Assembly (NCBI GenBank): GCA_028692715.1
Contig: JAQUWU010000027.1
Coordinates: 1-64,000, forward strand
Reading direction: 5' to 3'
Length of the DNA stretch: 64,000 nucleotides
From: Paludibacter sp.
Lineage (GTDB): Bacteria > Bacteroidota > Bacteroidia > Bacteroidales > Paludibacteraceae
Both the position numbers and the translations under genes were made by a program. Below the pieces are notes generated by a model. That model was not told where the DNA came from. It did no database searches and saw only the letters and a program-made list of their open reading frames with translations. Below, in pieces: positions 24,275 through 34,600 of this stretch (position 1 is the first letter of the stretch; each line of letters begins with the position of its first letter).

Positions 24275-26836
24275 TTATTTCATAATCGCATATTTATGCC
24301 CATTTATAATATAAAGTCCGGGTTTTAATTTCAGAGACTCAATTGGTCCACTTCCAAAATATCGACCATCGAGACTATAAACGGCACCATTTCCAATATT
24401 TACATCGAGCTTTACATCATTGATGTCTGTATACTGACTTACATTGTATAGTTTAAAATTTCCAACTACAAGCCAATCATTTGCCTGATAAGTTAACTTA
24501 GACAGCTTGATGGTTAATTTATTGTCAGTGACGTTTGCAAATAACCAATTGTCGTAATATTCATTCGAAGAATTGAATAGGCTACTTGCAGTTGCAATAT
24601 TATTACAGTAACCATTTAGCGAATTACTACCCGTATAAGGTGTACTATAAAGCGAAGAAACATAGATAGATTTATAACTTGCATAAAACAAAGCTATCTG
24701 TTTCTCATTGGCATTTTCATAACTTATCCCGGCATCATTACTACCACCACGGTAAAATGCTTTTAAACCAATAAGATACTTCCCATTTGGCAGGTTGTTT
24801 ACGGTCTGCGAAAATACAAATGATGAATCGTTGTAAAACTCTCCACAACCATTACCGACATTGGTAAAAGTATCGGACCAACCAGATGGATTTGTTACAG
24901 AAAAATTTCCTGAATTTGTAATCATATCTGTTTTATCAACTCCGACACTGATATTATCCTGTATGTATTTTTTTATCTGATTTTCGAGTATCACCACCTG
25001 AGCTTCTAGTTGCTCTTTACTTGCTCCGTAATTAGCAAAAGACATATTTTGAGATTCAGTAATCATAGTATTTAAATCGACAGCTCCAACTAGGTCTGCT
25101 GAATAGACTGCTTGTGCGCGTTTAATGGCGTATGAAAGTTTTCTCCGGTAAATGGCAATATCTGCATTTACATTAACTTGTATGTCTACCTTGCTTATTC
25201 TGTTATACATATCGATGAAGCATGAGGTATAGGAACCTGAATCTGCAAAAGTTACGTTCGGAATGTTGTAGGTACGAGCGTTATAAAACTTATTGTTTGG
25301 CAAAGACCATGCCCAGGTACCTGAACCTAATCCAGGAGGTGCGAAATTGAGACTACTACCCTGGTTAACATTAATATTATTTGATTGAAGCCAACTGCCA
25401 GTACCTATCTGATAGGTTGGAGTTACAGATAATGGTGTATAAGCTGGTGTGTTCTGTAACATATTTATTTCCGAAACAACAGTATATGTACCCGATAAAG
25501 CTGTTAAACGGAAATAACGTGCCTGAATAGGTTGGAAGTAAATTTCGGAATTGTAAGGCATCCAACTACCACCGGCAACTGTTGTCCAATTAGTTCCATC
25601 TGCACTCATAGTCAGAATGAAGTCTCGGATTACCCCATTATTTGCATGATCTAATCTTGGAGCCGAATGAAATCCTGATACAGTATAATTTGCACCCATA
25701 TCCACCTCTATATAATGAGGGGCTGCTGCAACGGTTCCACTGTACTGCGTATGCCAGTTAGTTGTTGAATTACCATCAAAAACATTTGCTGCAGAACCGT
25801 TTTCTCCCGAGGTTTCTTGACTACTAACTGACCTTATTTTCCAGCCTGTACGTGGTATACGGTTGGTGCTAGCTATAGGTGTGTCTCGCCATTGCCCGGT
25901 AGTGAAATCGACATCAAACTGTTGTCTGTATCCGAAATTACAGGAGGTGCCACTGAATGTTATAGGAAATATGATAGTTTTTGACTCAAAAAGTCCAGGA
26001 TCCTGCCATCTGTCACCTACATAAAGGTAAGAAGTACCTGACGTGCCTTTCACTGTCAGGATAGATGCTGCCTGAGTATCAAAAGTTGTATTGTTACCAA
26101 TATTAGTCATTGGGGACCATCCACTTGTCAACGAAGTGGAATATGAAATAGTTGCTTGGTTCGGATCCCAACCAGTACATCTAGATGATATCAGAAAATA
26201 AGTGTCACCAATCCTTACAATAGCAGGTGCTTCGCGTTGTTGCCAATCAAATCTTGATAGTCTGGTGCTTTTAACAGGAGTTAAATAATCATCAGAGAGC
26301 TCAAATAAAGTCAAATGTTGATTTTCATCGGTAGTAGATACGAAGTATCCTTTACCATCATTATCGACGAATACATTACAATCACGCGATTTGATATTTA
26401 GTGGACGACCACTGAAACTGAGTTGGTACAGGCCATTAACCGAGTCGCATACAAATGATGCAGCTTCAGAAGCACCGTAGTTGCCTTGTTCGTAATGACA
26501 CCAAACTACGAATTTTCCGGTACTTGGACATTTCATTAATTTTGGACGTTCTATAAACCTATCGCTCCTGTAAGCTGAAGTTGGAATAATTTTCTTTTCA
26601 AATTTCCAATTTACAAAATCGGTGGTTGAATATAAGTTGACCCCTGCATTCCAATAAGTACGGTCTTCACCTACCATATACCATTTGGTGCCTACCTGTA
26701 GAAAACCGGCTCCATGTGCCTGTACCGGATTACCATTTGTATCTTTCCATAATGCACCATTTTTAATGTTATTCCACTGAGCATGCAAACTCAGATTAAT
26801 GATAAGTAATAAAAATAAAATTTTAATTTTTCCCAT
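24275..26836 (-). CDS. Secreted GH43 glycosidase with F5/8C domain (exo-beta-1,3-galactanase-like)
   Basis: 853 residues from the ATG at 26836. The longer frame to 26995 would place residues ahead of the signal peptide MGKIKILFLLLIINLSLHAQ and run through the promoter. The GH43 five-bladed propeller begins ALWKDTNGNPVQAHGAGFL, the start typical of exo-beta-1,3-galactanases. QQREAPAIV supplies the probable general-acid Glu. The F5/8C carbohydrate-binding domain (SQETSGENGSAANVFDGN ... YFRLTAL) follows, then an Ig-like segment, a FIVAR-like helical segment, a beta-sandwich (NLPNGKYLIGLKAFYRGG) and a short tail ending KPGLYIINGHKYAIMK. It would trim beta-1,3-galactan chains at or outside the cell surface. 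Its promoter carries the shared direct-repeat operator. GH43 is confident; the exact activity is inferred. Confidence 0.82.
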   Translation of the reverse strand: MGKIKILFLLLIINLSLHAQWNNIKNGALWKDTNGNPVQAHGAGFLQVGTKWYMVGEDRTYWNAGVNLYSTTDFVNWKFEKKIIPTSAYRSDRFIERPKLMKCPSTGKFVVWCHYEQGNYGASEAASFVCDSVNGLYQLSFSGRPLNIKSRDCNVFVDNDGKGYFVSTTDENQHLTLFELSDDYLTPVKSTRLSRFDWQQREAPAIVRIGDTYFLISSRCTGWDPNQATISYSTSLTSGWSPMTNIGNNTTFDTQAASILTVKGTSGTSYLYVGDRWQDPGLFESKTIIFPITFSGTSCNFGYRQQFDVDFTTGQWRDTPIASTNRIPRTGWKIRSVSSQETSGENGSAANVFDGNSTTNWHTQYSGTVAAAPHYIEVDMGANYTVSGFHSAPRLDHANNGVIRDFILTMSADGTNWTTVAGGSWMPYNSEIYFQPIQARYFRLTALSGTYTVVSEINMLQNTPAYTPLSVTPTYQIGTGSWLQSNNINVNQGSSLNFAPPGLGSGTWAWSLPNNKFYNARTYNIPNVTFADSGSYTSCFIDMYNRISKVDIQVNVNADIAIYRRKLSYAIKRAQAVYSADLVGAVDLNTMITESQNMSFANYGASKEQLEAQVVILENQIKKYIQDNISVGVDKTDMITNSGNFSVTNPSGWSDTFTNVGNGCGEFYNDSSFVFSQTVNNLPNGKYLIGLKAFYRGGSNDAGISYENANEKQIALFYASYKSIYVSSLYSTPYTGSNSLNGYCNNIATASSLFNSSNEYYDNWLFANVTDNKLTIKLSKLTYQANDWLVVGNFKLYNVSQYTDINDVKLDVNIGNGAVYSLDGRYFGSGPIESLKLKPGLYIINGHKYAIMK

Positions 26837-26894
26837 TTGTATAATTATTTTTTTATTCTGAATTAACTCCCTGACTGGGATACTTTTTCCACCG

Positions 26895-26950
26895 TAAAAA
26901 TATATATACGTGATTTGTATAATGAGTAAATATATTTCAAAATGGAGTAA
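26895..26950 (-). promoter_or_regulatory. Promoter and HTCS-type operator of the GH43 gene (site A)
   Basis: On the minus strand TTACTC begins at 26950 and again at 26929, 21 bp apart, and a -7-like TATTTTTA begins 27 bp after the second copy, at 26902. Sites at 38540 and 44616 have identical spacing. The inner spacer CATTTTGAAAT is also conserved among sites. Confidence 0.75.
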
Positions 26951-27117
26951 TATTATTGAATATATGTCATTTAACCAAACACTTAGTGCTGTCAATTAAA
27001 TCTGTTGATGTTTTTATTGCTATAAGTTTTTTTAAATTTACAAATAGTTTAGTTGACTTTAATGATTTCCCGTGTTTTAATGTTATAATGTAAAATACTG
27101 AAGGTATCTCTTTTGCA

Positions 27118-27665
27118 TCAATTTTTTATATAGCTCACGTAACTCAAGTAACTTCTTTCCACATTCAATGTATATTGCAGTTTCTCGTCTAGACTGTAAA
27201 GCTTAATGATGATACTCCCGCTTTCTACAACATTAATTTCATCTGAATAAACATGCTTCAGATTTTTTTCGCTTTATTTTTTATAAAAATACATAAGAAT
27301 TTTTTGTCTCACTTTTGGGCTACAGTTCAGTCTTTTGTCCTGTTTTTCGGCCAATAAGTTTTTCGTTGGATATGCCAACCGTTGTAAAACTGACAATTTT
27401 TTGGAAAGTACCTCTGTTCGAATTTATCTCTATTCCTGTGGAAGTACCCAAATAACTTCATGAATAATTATCTCAAATGTGTTAGTACTCATGTTTCGCT
27501 GAATAATCGGATTAGTAATAATTATGTAATCTGAATTTGAATTTGAGGGTAAGGTAGTTACGGTCAGATCACCAAAAGCAGTTATAGTTTTCCATAATGC
27601 TCGGCACTATTGGTAATTATCTCGTACCCAATGACAGAGTTATTGTAAATTAGAAGCTAAAAGAA
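27118..27665 (-). pseudogene. Decayed gene between the GH43 and LamG genes
   Basis: Minus-strand fragments look coding but are split by stops and frameshifts. They include NNSVIGYEIITNSAEHYGKL, then LWKTITAFGDLTVTTLP ... FEIIIHEVIWVLPQE, then GTFQKIVSFTTVGISNEKL, and finally HVYSDEINVVESGSIIIKLY ... YVSYIKN with a stop at 27118. The order is that of one protein read leftwards. No family recognised. I infer a lost paralogue or member of the glycan locus. Confidence 0.5.
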
Positions 27666-27921
27666 AATGCAGATATAATTTGTAAATGTAGATTGTTTTA
27701 ACTGTTATATTGAAAGAGCAAAGACGAGTTAGTTGTGTATCTCTAAAAATACTTTTGATTTGGTATTTTATTTAAATTACTTTTATTCGCCAAAAAAAAA
27801 GATTCTTTAATCTGACAAATGACATGATAATGTATTAGTGTGTAGAATTAGTTTTTTTTGTAATATGTGTTGTGACCCTTTTCAGTTTTTAATTTGAACT
27901 TAATATACATTAGGTAAATTA

Positions 27922-27960
27922 AAACTTCAGGTCACAGCGTTTTCACTGCAACCTGAAGTC
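27922..27960 (-). terminator. Terminator of the LamG-repeat gene
   Basis: ACTTCAGGT and ACCTGAAGT pair 16 bp past the stop codon; on the minus strand the stem is followed by TTTTAATTTACC. A near copy of this hairpin lies at 31370-31415. Confidence 0.75.
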
Positions 27961-27975
27961 TGAAATACCATACGT

Positions 27976-30855
27976 TTATTTTACAATCACTTTTGTTGCA
28001 TATCCGTTAATTCGTATAATATATATTCCTTGGCCAACCTGGTATTCATTCATGTTGTGTGCATTTTTTAGTTTACGTCCTGAAATATCATAAATGCTAA
28101 CTATTTCAGAACCATTTAATCCATTGATCTGTATTGTTCCTGAATTTACGGTAATCTTATAGGGGCTGTTGCTTATTTTCTTCACTCCTGAAATTCCAGC
28201 CGAATAAGCATTGTTCAAAGCTGCAATTGTAGCAGCGACATTCATTTTACCTTCATCATAAATATCAGAGTCGCTCAGGGCCGTTTTGTAAAGTCTGAAG
28301 TCGTATACAAGTGTTTTACGTAAATATGCATCAGCGGTATAACACGAGCGCCCAATCCAATTGAAGATAGTTCCTAACTTTCCATTTCTTGGCAGTGAGT
28401 TGGATGGCAGATTAGATACTACCCCAGAATTCACCATGATACCATCCACATACAGAGTTCCGATTGTGCCATTTTGGCTGTAAGCTAAATGGTGCCATTC
28501 TCCTTTAAGAGCTGTACTTGCCATTGTCACCGACTGATTACCAGTTCCAAAATAATTTGTTGAAATTGAATGACTTTGGTTTGACAGTGAACCAATAACA
28601 TAACCGTTCCTGTCGGTACCAGCATCTGCTGAATTAGAGAAATTCCACAAAAAGTTTCCCGCATCAGCAATATTAGCATAAGCTGTATCCACACGATAGA
28701 ATGCTCCGATAGTGTAGTCATCAAGATGATACATGACTTTACCAATTTCTTCACCCATATCGAAGTATCCAATGCTATCACCCAGACTTAGCACATTGTA
28801 TATACCTGTGCTATTGTTACCCATAGTCTTTATTGTTGCATCGTTTTTCAACGTGCCTTGGAACTGTTTTTCAGCTACATCTGTGACAGTTGCTCCACTT
28901 ACGGTTGAGAAGTCAAATTTAGCAAGAAGATCTGATGTGAATTCGGTTCCCGGTGCTACCAATACTGTTGCAGGGAATGTTTTTGTAAGAAATTCGTTTT
29001 CCAACTTCATGATAGCAGTGAGCGTTACATTGGTGTTGAAATAGCTTGGTCTGTTGACAACACCTGTAGAACTCAATATTTGTGGTAAGGATGAGCTCCA
29101 GCTAATACTGATATTCGGATTTAATGTACCGGCAGTAGGAAGTGTTACATCAGAAGTGACAGCACTTAAATCTCCCAATGACAGGTTTTCTTGTTCTGCA
29201 ACCAAAGCAGGACTTATATAATCCGAGTCATTTGCATAGGCAATATTCAAATTATCCAAAGTAGTAGTAACCCCATCAAAACCTTCAAATCCTGCATTTA
29301 AATCGTCTGCAGAAAGAGGAACACTCATTATGCGAAAATCATAAAGCAGTGTTTGCTTCAGGTAAGTGTCAGTTGTCCAACTTGAACGTCCCAACCAGTT
29401 ATAGGGTGTTCCATCCAGATGTTGTTTAGGAAGTGTTGCCGAAGGTATCAACATGTTGGAGTTTTGTCCCATTTCTATTCCATCGATATATACAGTTCCT
29501 GTAGTTCCATTTAATGTGTAAGCAAAATGATGCCATCCACCTTTTGTTGCTGCAAAACCTGCGCTTGTTGCTATACTAGGTGAACCAGCAGCCGAAAGGC
29601 CTGCAGCTTGTGCATTTAATCTTCCATACATAAAACCTATAGGATTTGTATTAATACTTTCAGAGTTACTAAAGTTCCAATAGTAGTTTCCATTGTTCCC
29701 CAGGTCAGTATTCATTTCATTCACACGGAAATAACCCATAATTGTATGATCAGACAATACATAAATAGCTTTTCCAATTTCCTGCCCCATGTCAAAATAG
29801 CCTGTATTATTGCCTAAATCCAAAACTTTAAACTGTTGTCCATCGGGTTTTCCAATTGTTCTCAGTTTAGCTTCATTCATTAGTTTTCCTTTGAATCCAC
29901 TTTTATTGTCGGTTACATAAACTGTATCATTACTCACGCTTATGTTGTCACTGTTAAAATTCCACTGTGCGATTTCAAGTGGAGTGCCGGTAATACCAAG
30001 CACTTTCAGAACAAACACTTTTTTATTTGTATAAATAGTTCCATTCACATCTAGAGATAAATTGGCTGTAAGGGTAACCTTTTTATCGTATGTCGCCGGT
30101 CTGTTTACATTTCCGAGTGTATCTACCAATGTTGGTTTGTCAGATTCCCACCTTACCTTAACACCTTTTGTGCCCACCTGCACCGGTAAAGTGAGTTTTG
30201 ATGTAACTCCATCAGCATTTTCTCCATCGGCATATCCAATGGCAAGCTCATCGGTCTGTGTTTGCAATTCAGCTAGTGAACCATTACTTTCTACCTGCCA
30301 TTCTATAACCCCTAGTGCCGCATAAGTAGTGCCATTACTCTGTGCATTCATAAAAAGTCGCAACTTGCTGGTGGTTACATCATTGAATTTTACAGTGTTG
30401 GGCGCTGTGTTATTACAAGAGTACGATTCGCCATCAAGCAAGGTAACGTCAGTCCAGGTACCTGCATTATCGTACTGAATAATCCAGCTTGCCGGCACAG
30501 CTACATTGCTACCGGTTCCGCTGAGTTCAATTTTATCTACCCAATAATAAACAGTTACCTGGTTTATAGTGAAGGAACTCGACCATTCATATTCAAGCCA
30601 TTGCGATTCAGGACGTGATTCACTCCATGAACCCCAGGTCTGATCATTACCTATTGTTCCCCCTGCAATGGGTGCATAACCAATAACACCGTTATTGATT
30701 GCAGATAATTTGTTCCACGCTGCAGTGTAGGAGGCGTTGATATTGCTTACATAAGGTGCAATGTTTTCGGCACTTGCATTTTTGAAGCCAAATACTGCCA
30801 AGAATCCCAAGATCAGCAAACGGCATTTTTGTTTGATAGATTGTAATTTTACCAT
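27976..30855 (-). CDS. Secreted two-LamG-domain protein with sorting tail
   Basis: 959 residues. The signal peptide (LLILGFLAVFGFKNASA) precedes an N-terminal discoidin-like module (ASYTAAWNKLSAINNG ... LRLFMNAQSNG). Two atrophied bacterial Ig-like modules (VRWESDKPTLVDTLGNVNRP and ISWSSSLPQILSSTGVVNRP) alternate with two LamG/concanavalin-type modules, each containing W(H)HFAY(T/S) and GTLYVDGI/GTVYIDGI. The C-terminus is a type IX-like tail (ISGVKKISNSPYKITVN ... GQGIYIIRINGYATKVIVK). No catalytic residues are seen, so glycan binding at the surface is likely. Its promoter carries a weak copy of the shared operator. It could also contain an unrecognised enzyme domain. Confidence 0.72.
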   Translation of the reverse strand: MVKLQSIKQKCRLLILGFLAVFGFKNASAENIAPYVSNINASYTAAWNKLSAINNGVIGYAPIAGGTIGNDQTWGSWSESRPESQWLEYEWSSSFTINQVTVYYWVDKIELSGTGSNVAVPASWIIQYDNAGTWTDVTLLDGESYSCNNTAPNTVKFNDVTTSKLRLFMNAQSNGTTYAALGVIEWQVESNGSLAELQTQTDELAIGYADGENADGVTSKLTLPVQVGTKGVKVRWESDKPTLVDTLGNVNRPATYDKKVTLTANLSLDVNGTIYTNKKVFVLKVLGITGTPLEIAQWNFNSDNISVSNDTVYVTDNKSGFKGKLMNEAKLRTIGKPDGQQFKVLDLGNNTGYFDMGQEIGKAIYVLSDHTIMGYFRVNEMNTDLGNNGNYYWNFSNSESINTNPIGFMYGRLNAQAAGLSAAGSPSIATSAGFAATKGGWHHFAYTLNGTTGTVYIDGIEMGQNSNMLIPSATLPKQHLDGTPYNWLGRSSWTTDTYLKQTLLYDFRIMSVPLSADDLNAGFEGFDGVTTTLDNLNIAYANDSDYISPALVAEQENLSLGDLSAVTSDVTLPTAGTLNPNISISWSSSLPQILSSTGVVNRPSYFNTNVTLTAIMKLENEFLTKTFPATVLVAPGTEFTSDLLAKFDFSTVSGATVTDVAEKQFQGTLKNDATIKTMGNNSTGIYNVLSLGDSIGYFDMGEEIGKVMYHLDDYTIGAFYRVDTAYANIADAGNFLWNFSNSADAGTDRNGYVIGSLSNQSHSISTNYFGTGNQSVTMASTALKGEWHHLAYSQNGTIGTLYVDGIMVNSGVVSNLPSNSLPRNGKLGTIFNWIGRSCYTADAYLRKTLVYDFRLYKTALSDSDIYDEGKMNVAATIAALNNAYSAGISGVKKISNSPYKITVNSGTIQINGLNGSEIVSIYDISGRKLKNAHNMNEYQVGQGIYIIRINGYATKVIVK

Positions 30856-30997
30856 AATTTAAATAATTTTTTAGTGTTTTTGATAATATATTTTAATATT
30901 CAAATTCAGAAGCAGATAAAAATATGTAATAACCTAAATAATTTGTAACCTGTTTAAACTCAAGCCCTCATAATCTCATTCCCTGCAACTTCATTTG

Positions 30998-31053
30998 CAA
31001 AAATACATTGGTAAAATATGTTCAACGGATAAAATGCTATCAAAATAGTGGCA
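30998..31053 (-). promoter_or_regulatory. Promoter and weak HTCS-type operator of the LamG gene (site E)
   Basis: TATTTTTG at 31005-30998 is a good -7 element. 27 bp upstream lies TTATCC (31032), and 21 bp further TGCCAC with a CTATTTTGATAG spacer. Spacing matches sites A-C, but the hexamers are degenerate. Confidence 0.45.
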
Positions 31054-31369
31054 ATAAAGCTCATTATCGTTACTTCAGAACAAAGTTTATTTGGTATTTT
31101 CGGGAATTAAAATTATTTACAATAAGTGCTTGGTAAATGGATGTGTAGTTTGAGTTAAACACAAGTATTCAATTGCTAAGTTTTATACATAGATGATGAA
31201 ACTATATATATTTTGCGAGAGTACCTCTTATGATATTTCAGCTTTTCAATAAGCAATATATGATATACATTTTATCTTTCTTTCTGAATTATATATGGGG
31301 CTGAACTTGTCGAAAAATGCTTTTTAATCAATTAATTCATATTGTGTTATTCAAACAAATAGAATGTCA

Positions 31370-31475
31370 ATTAAAACTTCAGGTCACAGCTATTTTTCTG
31401 CAGCCTGAAGTTTAAAATACTATACGTTTATTCTACAATCACTTTTGTTGTATAAGTCTGCTGAATAAACCCAAA
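31370..31475 (-). repeat. Duplicate of the LamG-gene 3' end
   Basis: The segment has a hairpin (CTTCAGG ... CCTGAAG) and codons for TKVIVE-stop nearly identical to the last codons and terminator of the gene at 27976. No gene leads into it: a stop interrupts soon after. It is the scar of a deleted or decayed paralogue. The rest of 30856-31628 holds only the LamG promoter and AT-rich sequence. Confidence 0.7.
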
Positions 31476-31628
31476 CGGGATATTAGCAGTAAAGATTTGC
31501 TCATAAAGTGATGATTTAATAATGCTTTTTTTGTTACAAACTCAGTATAAAACTTAAATACTTGTATAAGATCGTAAATAAAAAATGAAATTTATTCTTA
31601 TCTGCATTGGTACAATTTTGCTATATGG

Positions 31629-34600
31629 TTAATTTTGTTTTGATATAATCTTCTGAGATATTACTTCGTTATCTAGTTCAATTCTGACAATGAAAATATC
31701 TGTTAATGGGTGATTTATATAATTCATATCTCCTTCAATTTTAGTTTCATATAATTTAAAACCCAAAACAGAAAAGACCTGAACCTTTCCGATATTGTAA
31801 TCATGGTTTGTTTTAATACATATTTTATCCTGAACTGTAAAAACTTGTACACCTGGATTATTTATGTTTTCAATTTCGGTTGACTGCATATCGGACACTT
31901 TCTCCAAACGGAAATAATCAACTTTAAATCCTCCAGGAACGTTTGAACTACTTGTACTTGTAGCTGAAGTTCCATCACTTAACAGGTTGCTAGAGCGGAT
32001 CCCTAGATTAAGAGAATCACCTGCATTAAGGATTACGACTACAGCCATCTCACTAAGAAACGCTTTAGTCATACCCGATACAGGGGTGTTCGACGCAAAA
32101 CTGTTTATTTCACCCGTGGTTAGATTGGAAACATAATTTGGCGAAGCTGCATAATATTGCACATTTTTGTTTGCAAATAACCGTACATTCGTGATATATC
32201 CTGACATGGCTGCCAAACGACACCTGACTATATATTTACCAGCCGGCAGCCCCTTCACAGTCTGATACAATTCGAACTTAGCTGGCATGACATACGGCGA
32301 GGAATTCACATTGTACCAACACATTGTGTTACCATTAAAATTAGTAGCATCATTGTGTAATCCATAAGAGTTACCCGCCACGGTTCCGGTTTGCTTCCAG
32401 CCATAAGGTAAACCCCTTGTAGGAAAGCCAGTGTTCAAAACGCCTGCAGCAGAATACTCGAAATCTGGATTTTTCATCCAACTAGTGTATGGGCTTTCTG
32501 GCGCTGTTTTTAATACAGTTATTGAGCTCAGAACTAGCCCGGGATCGGAGAAATAAACACGTATTTTAATGAATTTATCTGTATCACTGGTGTAGATGTT
32601 GTCACTACTGGCATAGCCACACAAAACGTTTTTTGACCATGTAGTGGCTTCAGCTGTGGTTGCTATATTAGAAAATACAGGTGTTGCACCAGCAATTGAA
32701 AGAGCTACTCGCAATTGCATGCCACCATACAACGGAAAATTAGGAAGACATTTAACCCTTATTTTATTCACCCCTTTAACCACAGGAACATTATATTCCA
32801 CATACGGTGCAGAAGTTATATTTGTGGCACTGTATGTAGTGGTATTCAATGGCCATACAGCAACTGAACAACCGTTCTCGCCTAACCCGCTTAGTGTCTT
32901 GATAGTATATCCAGCTCCAGACTGTGCTACAAAATTCTGAGCTGGAATGATTATAATGCTATCTTCTACAATTGAGGGTATCCCGTTTTTGTTAACTGAA
33001 GTAGAAGTTGCAACTGTCGGGGCGTTGAATTGTGATCGTCCACGAGGATTGTAACTCATCATTCCGTTCCACTTTCCATTGGCAATCTGTGTGTTATATT
33101 TATTTGTCAACGATACTAAATTATAAAATGCTGTGTTTGCCAGGTTTGAGTATGTCAAAGCATCGTTATTTCCTTCCGAAGCTAGTTTAAGACTTTTTTT
33201 AGCATAGAAAATTTTTTGGTTCATATTAGCTGCTGCTTCTACCGGATAACCTATTAATTCAAAATAAGCATCTTTCAATCGGGTAGGTATGGTTGCCTCT
33301 ACTTGTTTCGATAATGCAACCAAACTACTATAATCTGACAGGCGCTTGTCCATTTCCTGACTTGTATAAGTTACTATTGAAATATGTTCGGGTTTACCTG
33401 CTGCCGCAAGTCTGTAATACTCCTGTTTGATATTAAATATTTCATCTGCATATTGAGCACCAAAAGTTTCTTTAGCCCACTCCTTTGCATATAAATAAGC
33501 TTTATCGGGAGTCCAGCGTGATGTATTCCATGCCATATCCATGGCAAACTGTAATTCCATCTCAGCTGGTTTGATATCACCGACGTTAAAAACCCATAGA
33601 TTTTTGGTGTTTAATGCAAATGCCTTAGACATTTCGTAAGATATTTGTGCTGGTGAAATACTTGAAAGCCACAAATAATCTTCTGGTGCGCCCCAATACG
33701 AAAGGTGGTAATACACACCAGCACCACCTTTTCTTAACTGCTCAGTTTGATTAGAAAGTTGTCTAATATAACCATGATTGTCATCTGCCCAGGCAAGGGT
33801 TATATCATCTGCGAGATTAAGTCCTAAATTATATAATTCGAGTGTTTCCTTATAGGGACAGAAAATTTGAGGAACAATTGCTGGATCCCGTTTTAAACTG
33901 TCTTTAAGTATAAGTCGCTGGACACTAATCACTTCTTTTAACGCATTTACCTTGGAATTTAAATCCGAATAACCAGGCATAGCACTATCATGAATACCTC
34001 TCATACCTACAGTATAAACAGCATCGTTATTGCGCGACTCACCAGCTCTGGTACGCCAGTAATCTGCAACTAAAGTACTTTTTGTTGCCCAGTTCCAATT
34101 TGCATATGGATATGCTAAATTATTTATCCATTCATCCACATTGTTTCTCAGCATAGGTTCAGCATGGCTAGAACCGAGTACTATGGAATATCTTCTTGCT
34201 AATTGAGGATTCTCAGGATAATACCAAAATGCTTTTGTACCTTCATGCATAGCAGGCCAAATATAATTGGCTTTCAAGCGAAGCATCAGTTCGAAAATTT
34301 TTTCATAAGTTCTGGGGCCAATATTTTGCACGTTTTTATCTAATTTTGTTGCAGCCCATGGTCTTAAACCCCAATCTTCATCATTCAAGAATATACCCCT
34401 AAATTTAACACTCGGTGGTCCAAAGATACTTTGACCTGGTGTTGCATAAAGTGCTGGTCTGGATACGGGTGTCACATCAGCCCACCATATCCAGGGTGAT
34501 ACGCCCATAATACGTGACAGTTCAAAAACTCCGAAGGCTGTTCCCCGAGGGTCACTACCAAAAATGACTACCGCATTGTCCACCCCATTCAATGGATTCT

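Noticed and set aside
26837-26995. Longer N-terminus of the GH43 protein
   Set aside because: It would place 53 residues ahead of a clear signal peptide and read through the promoter and operator.
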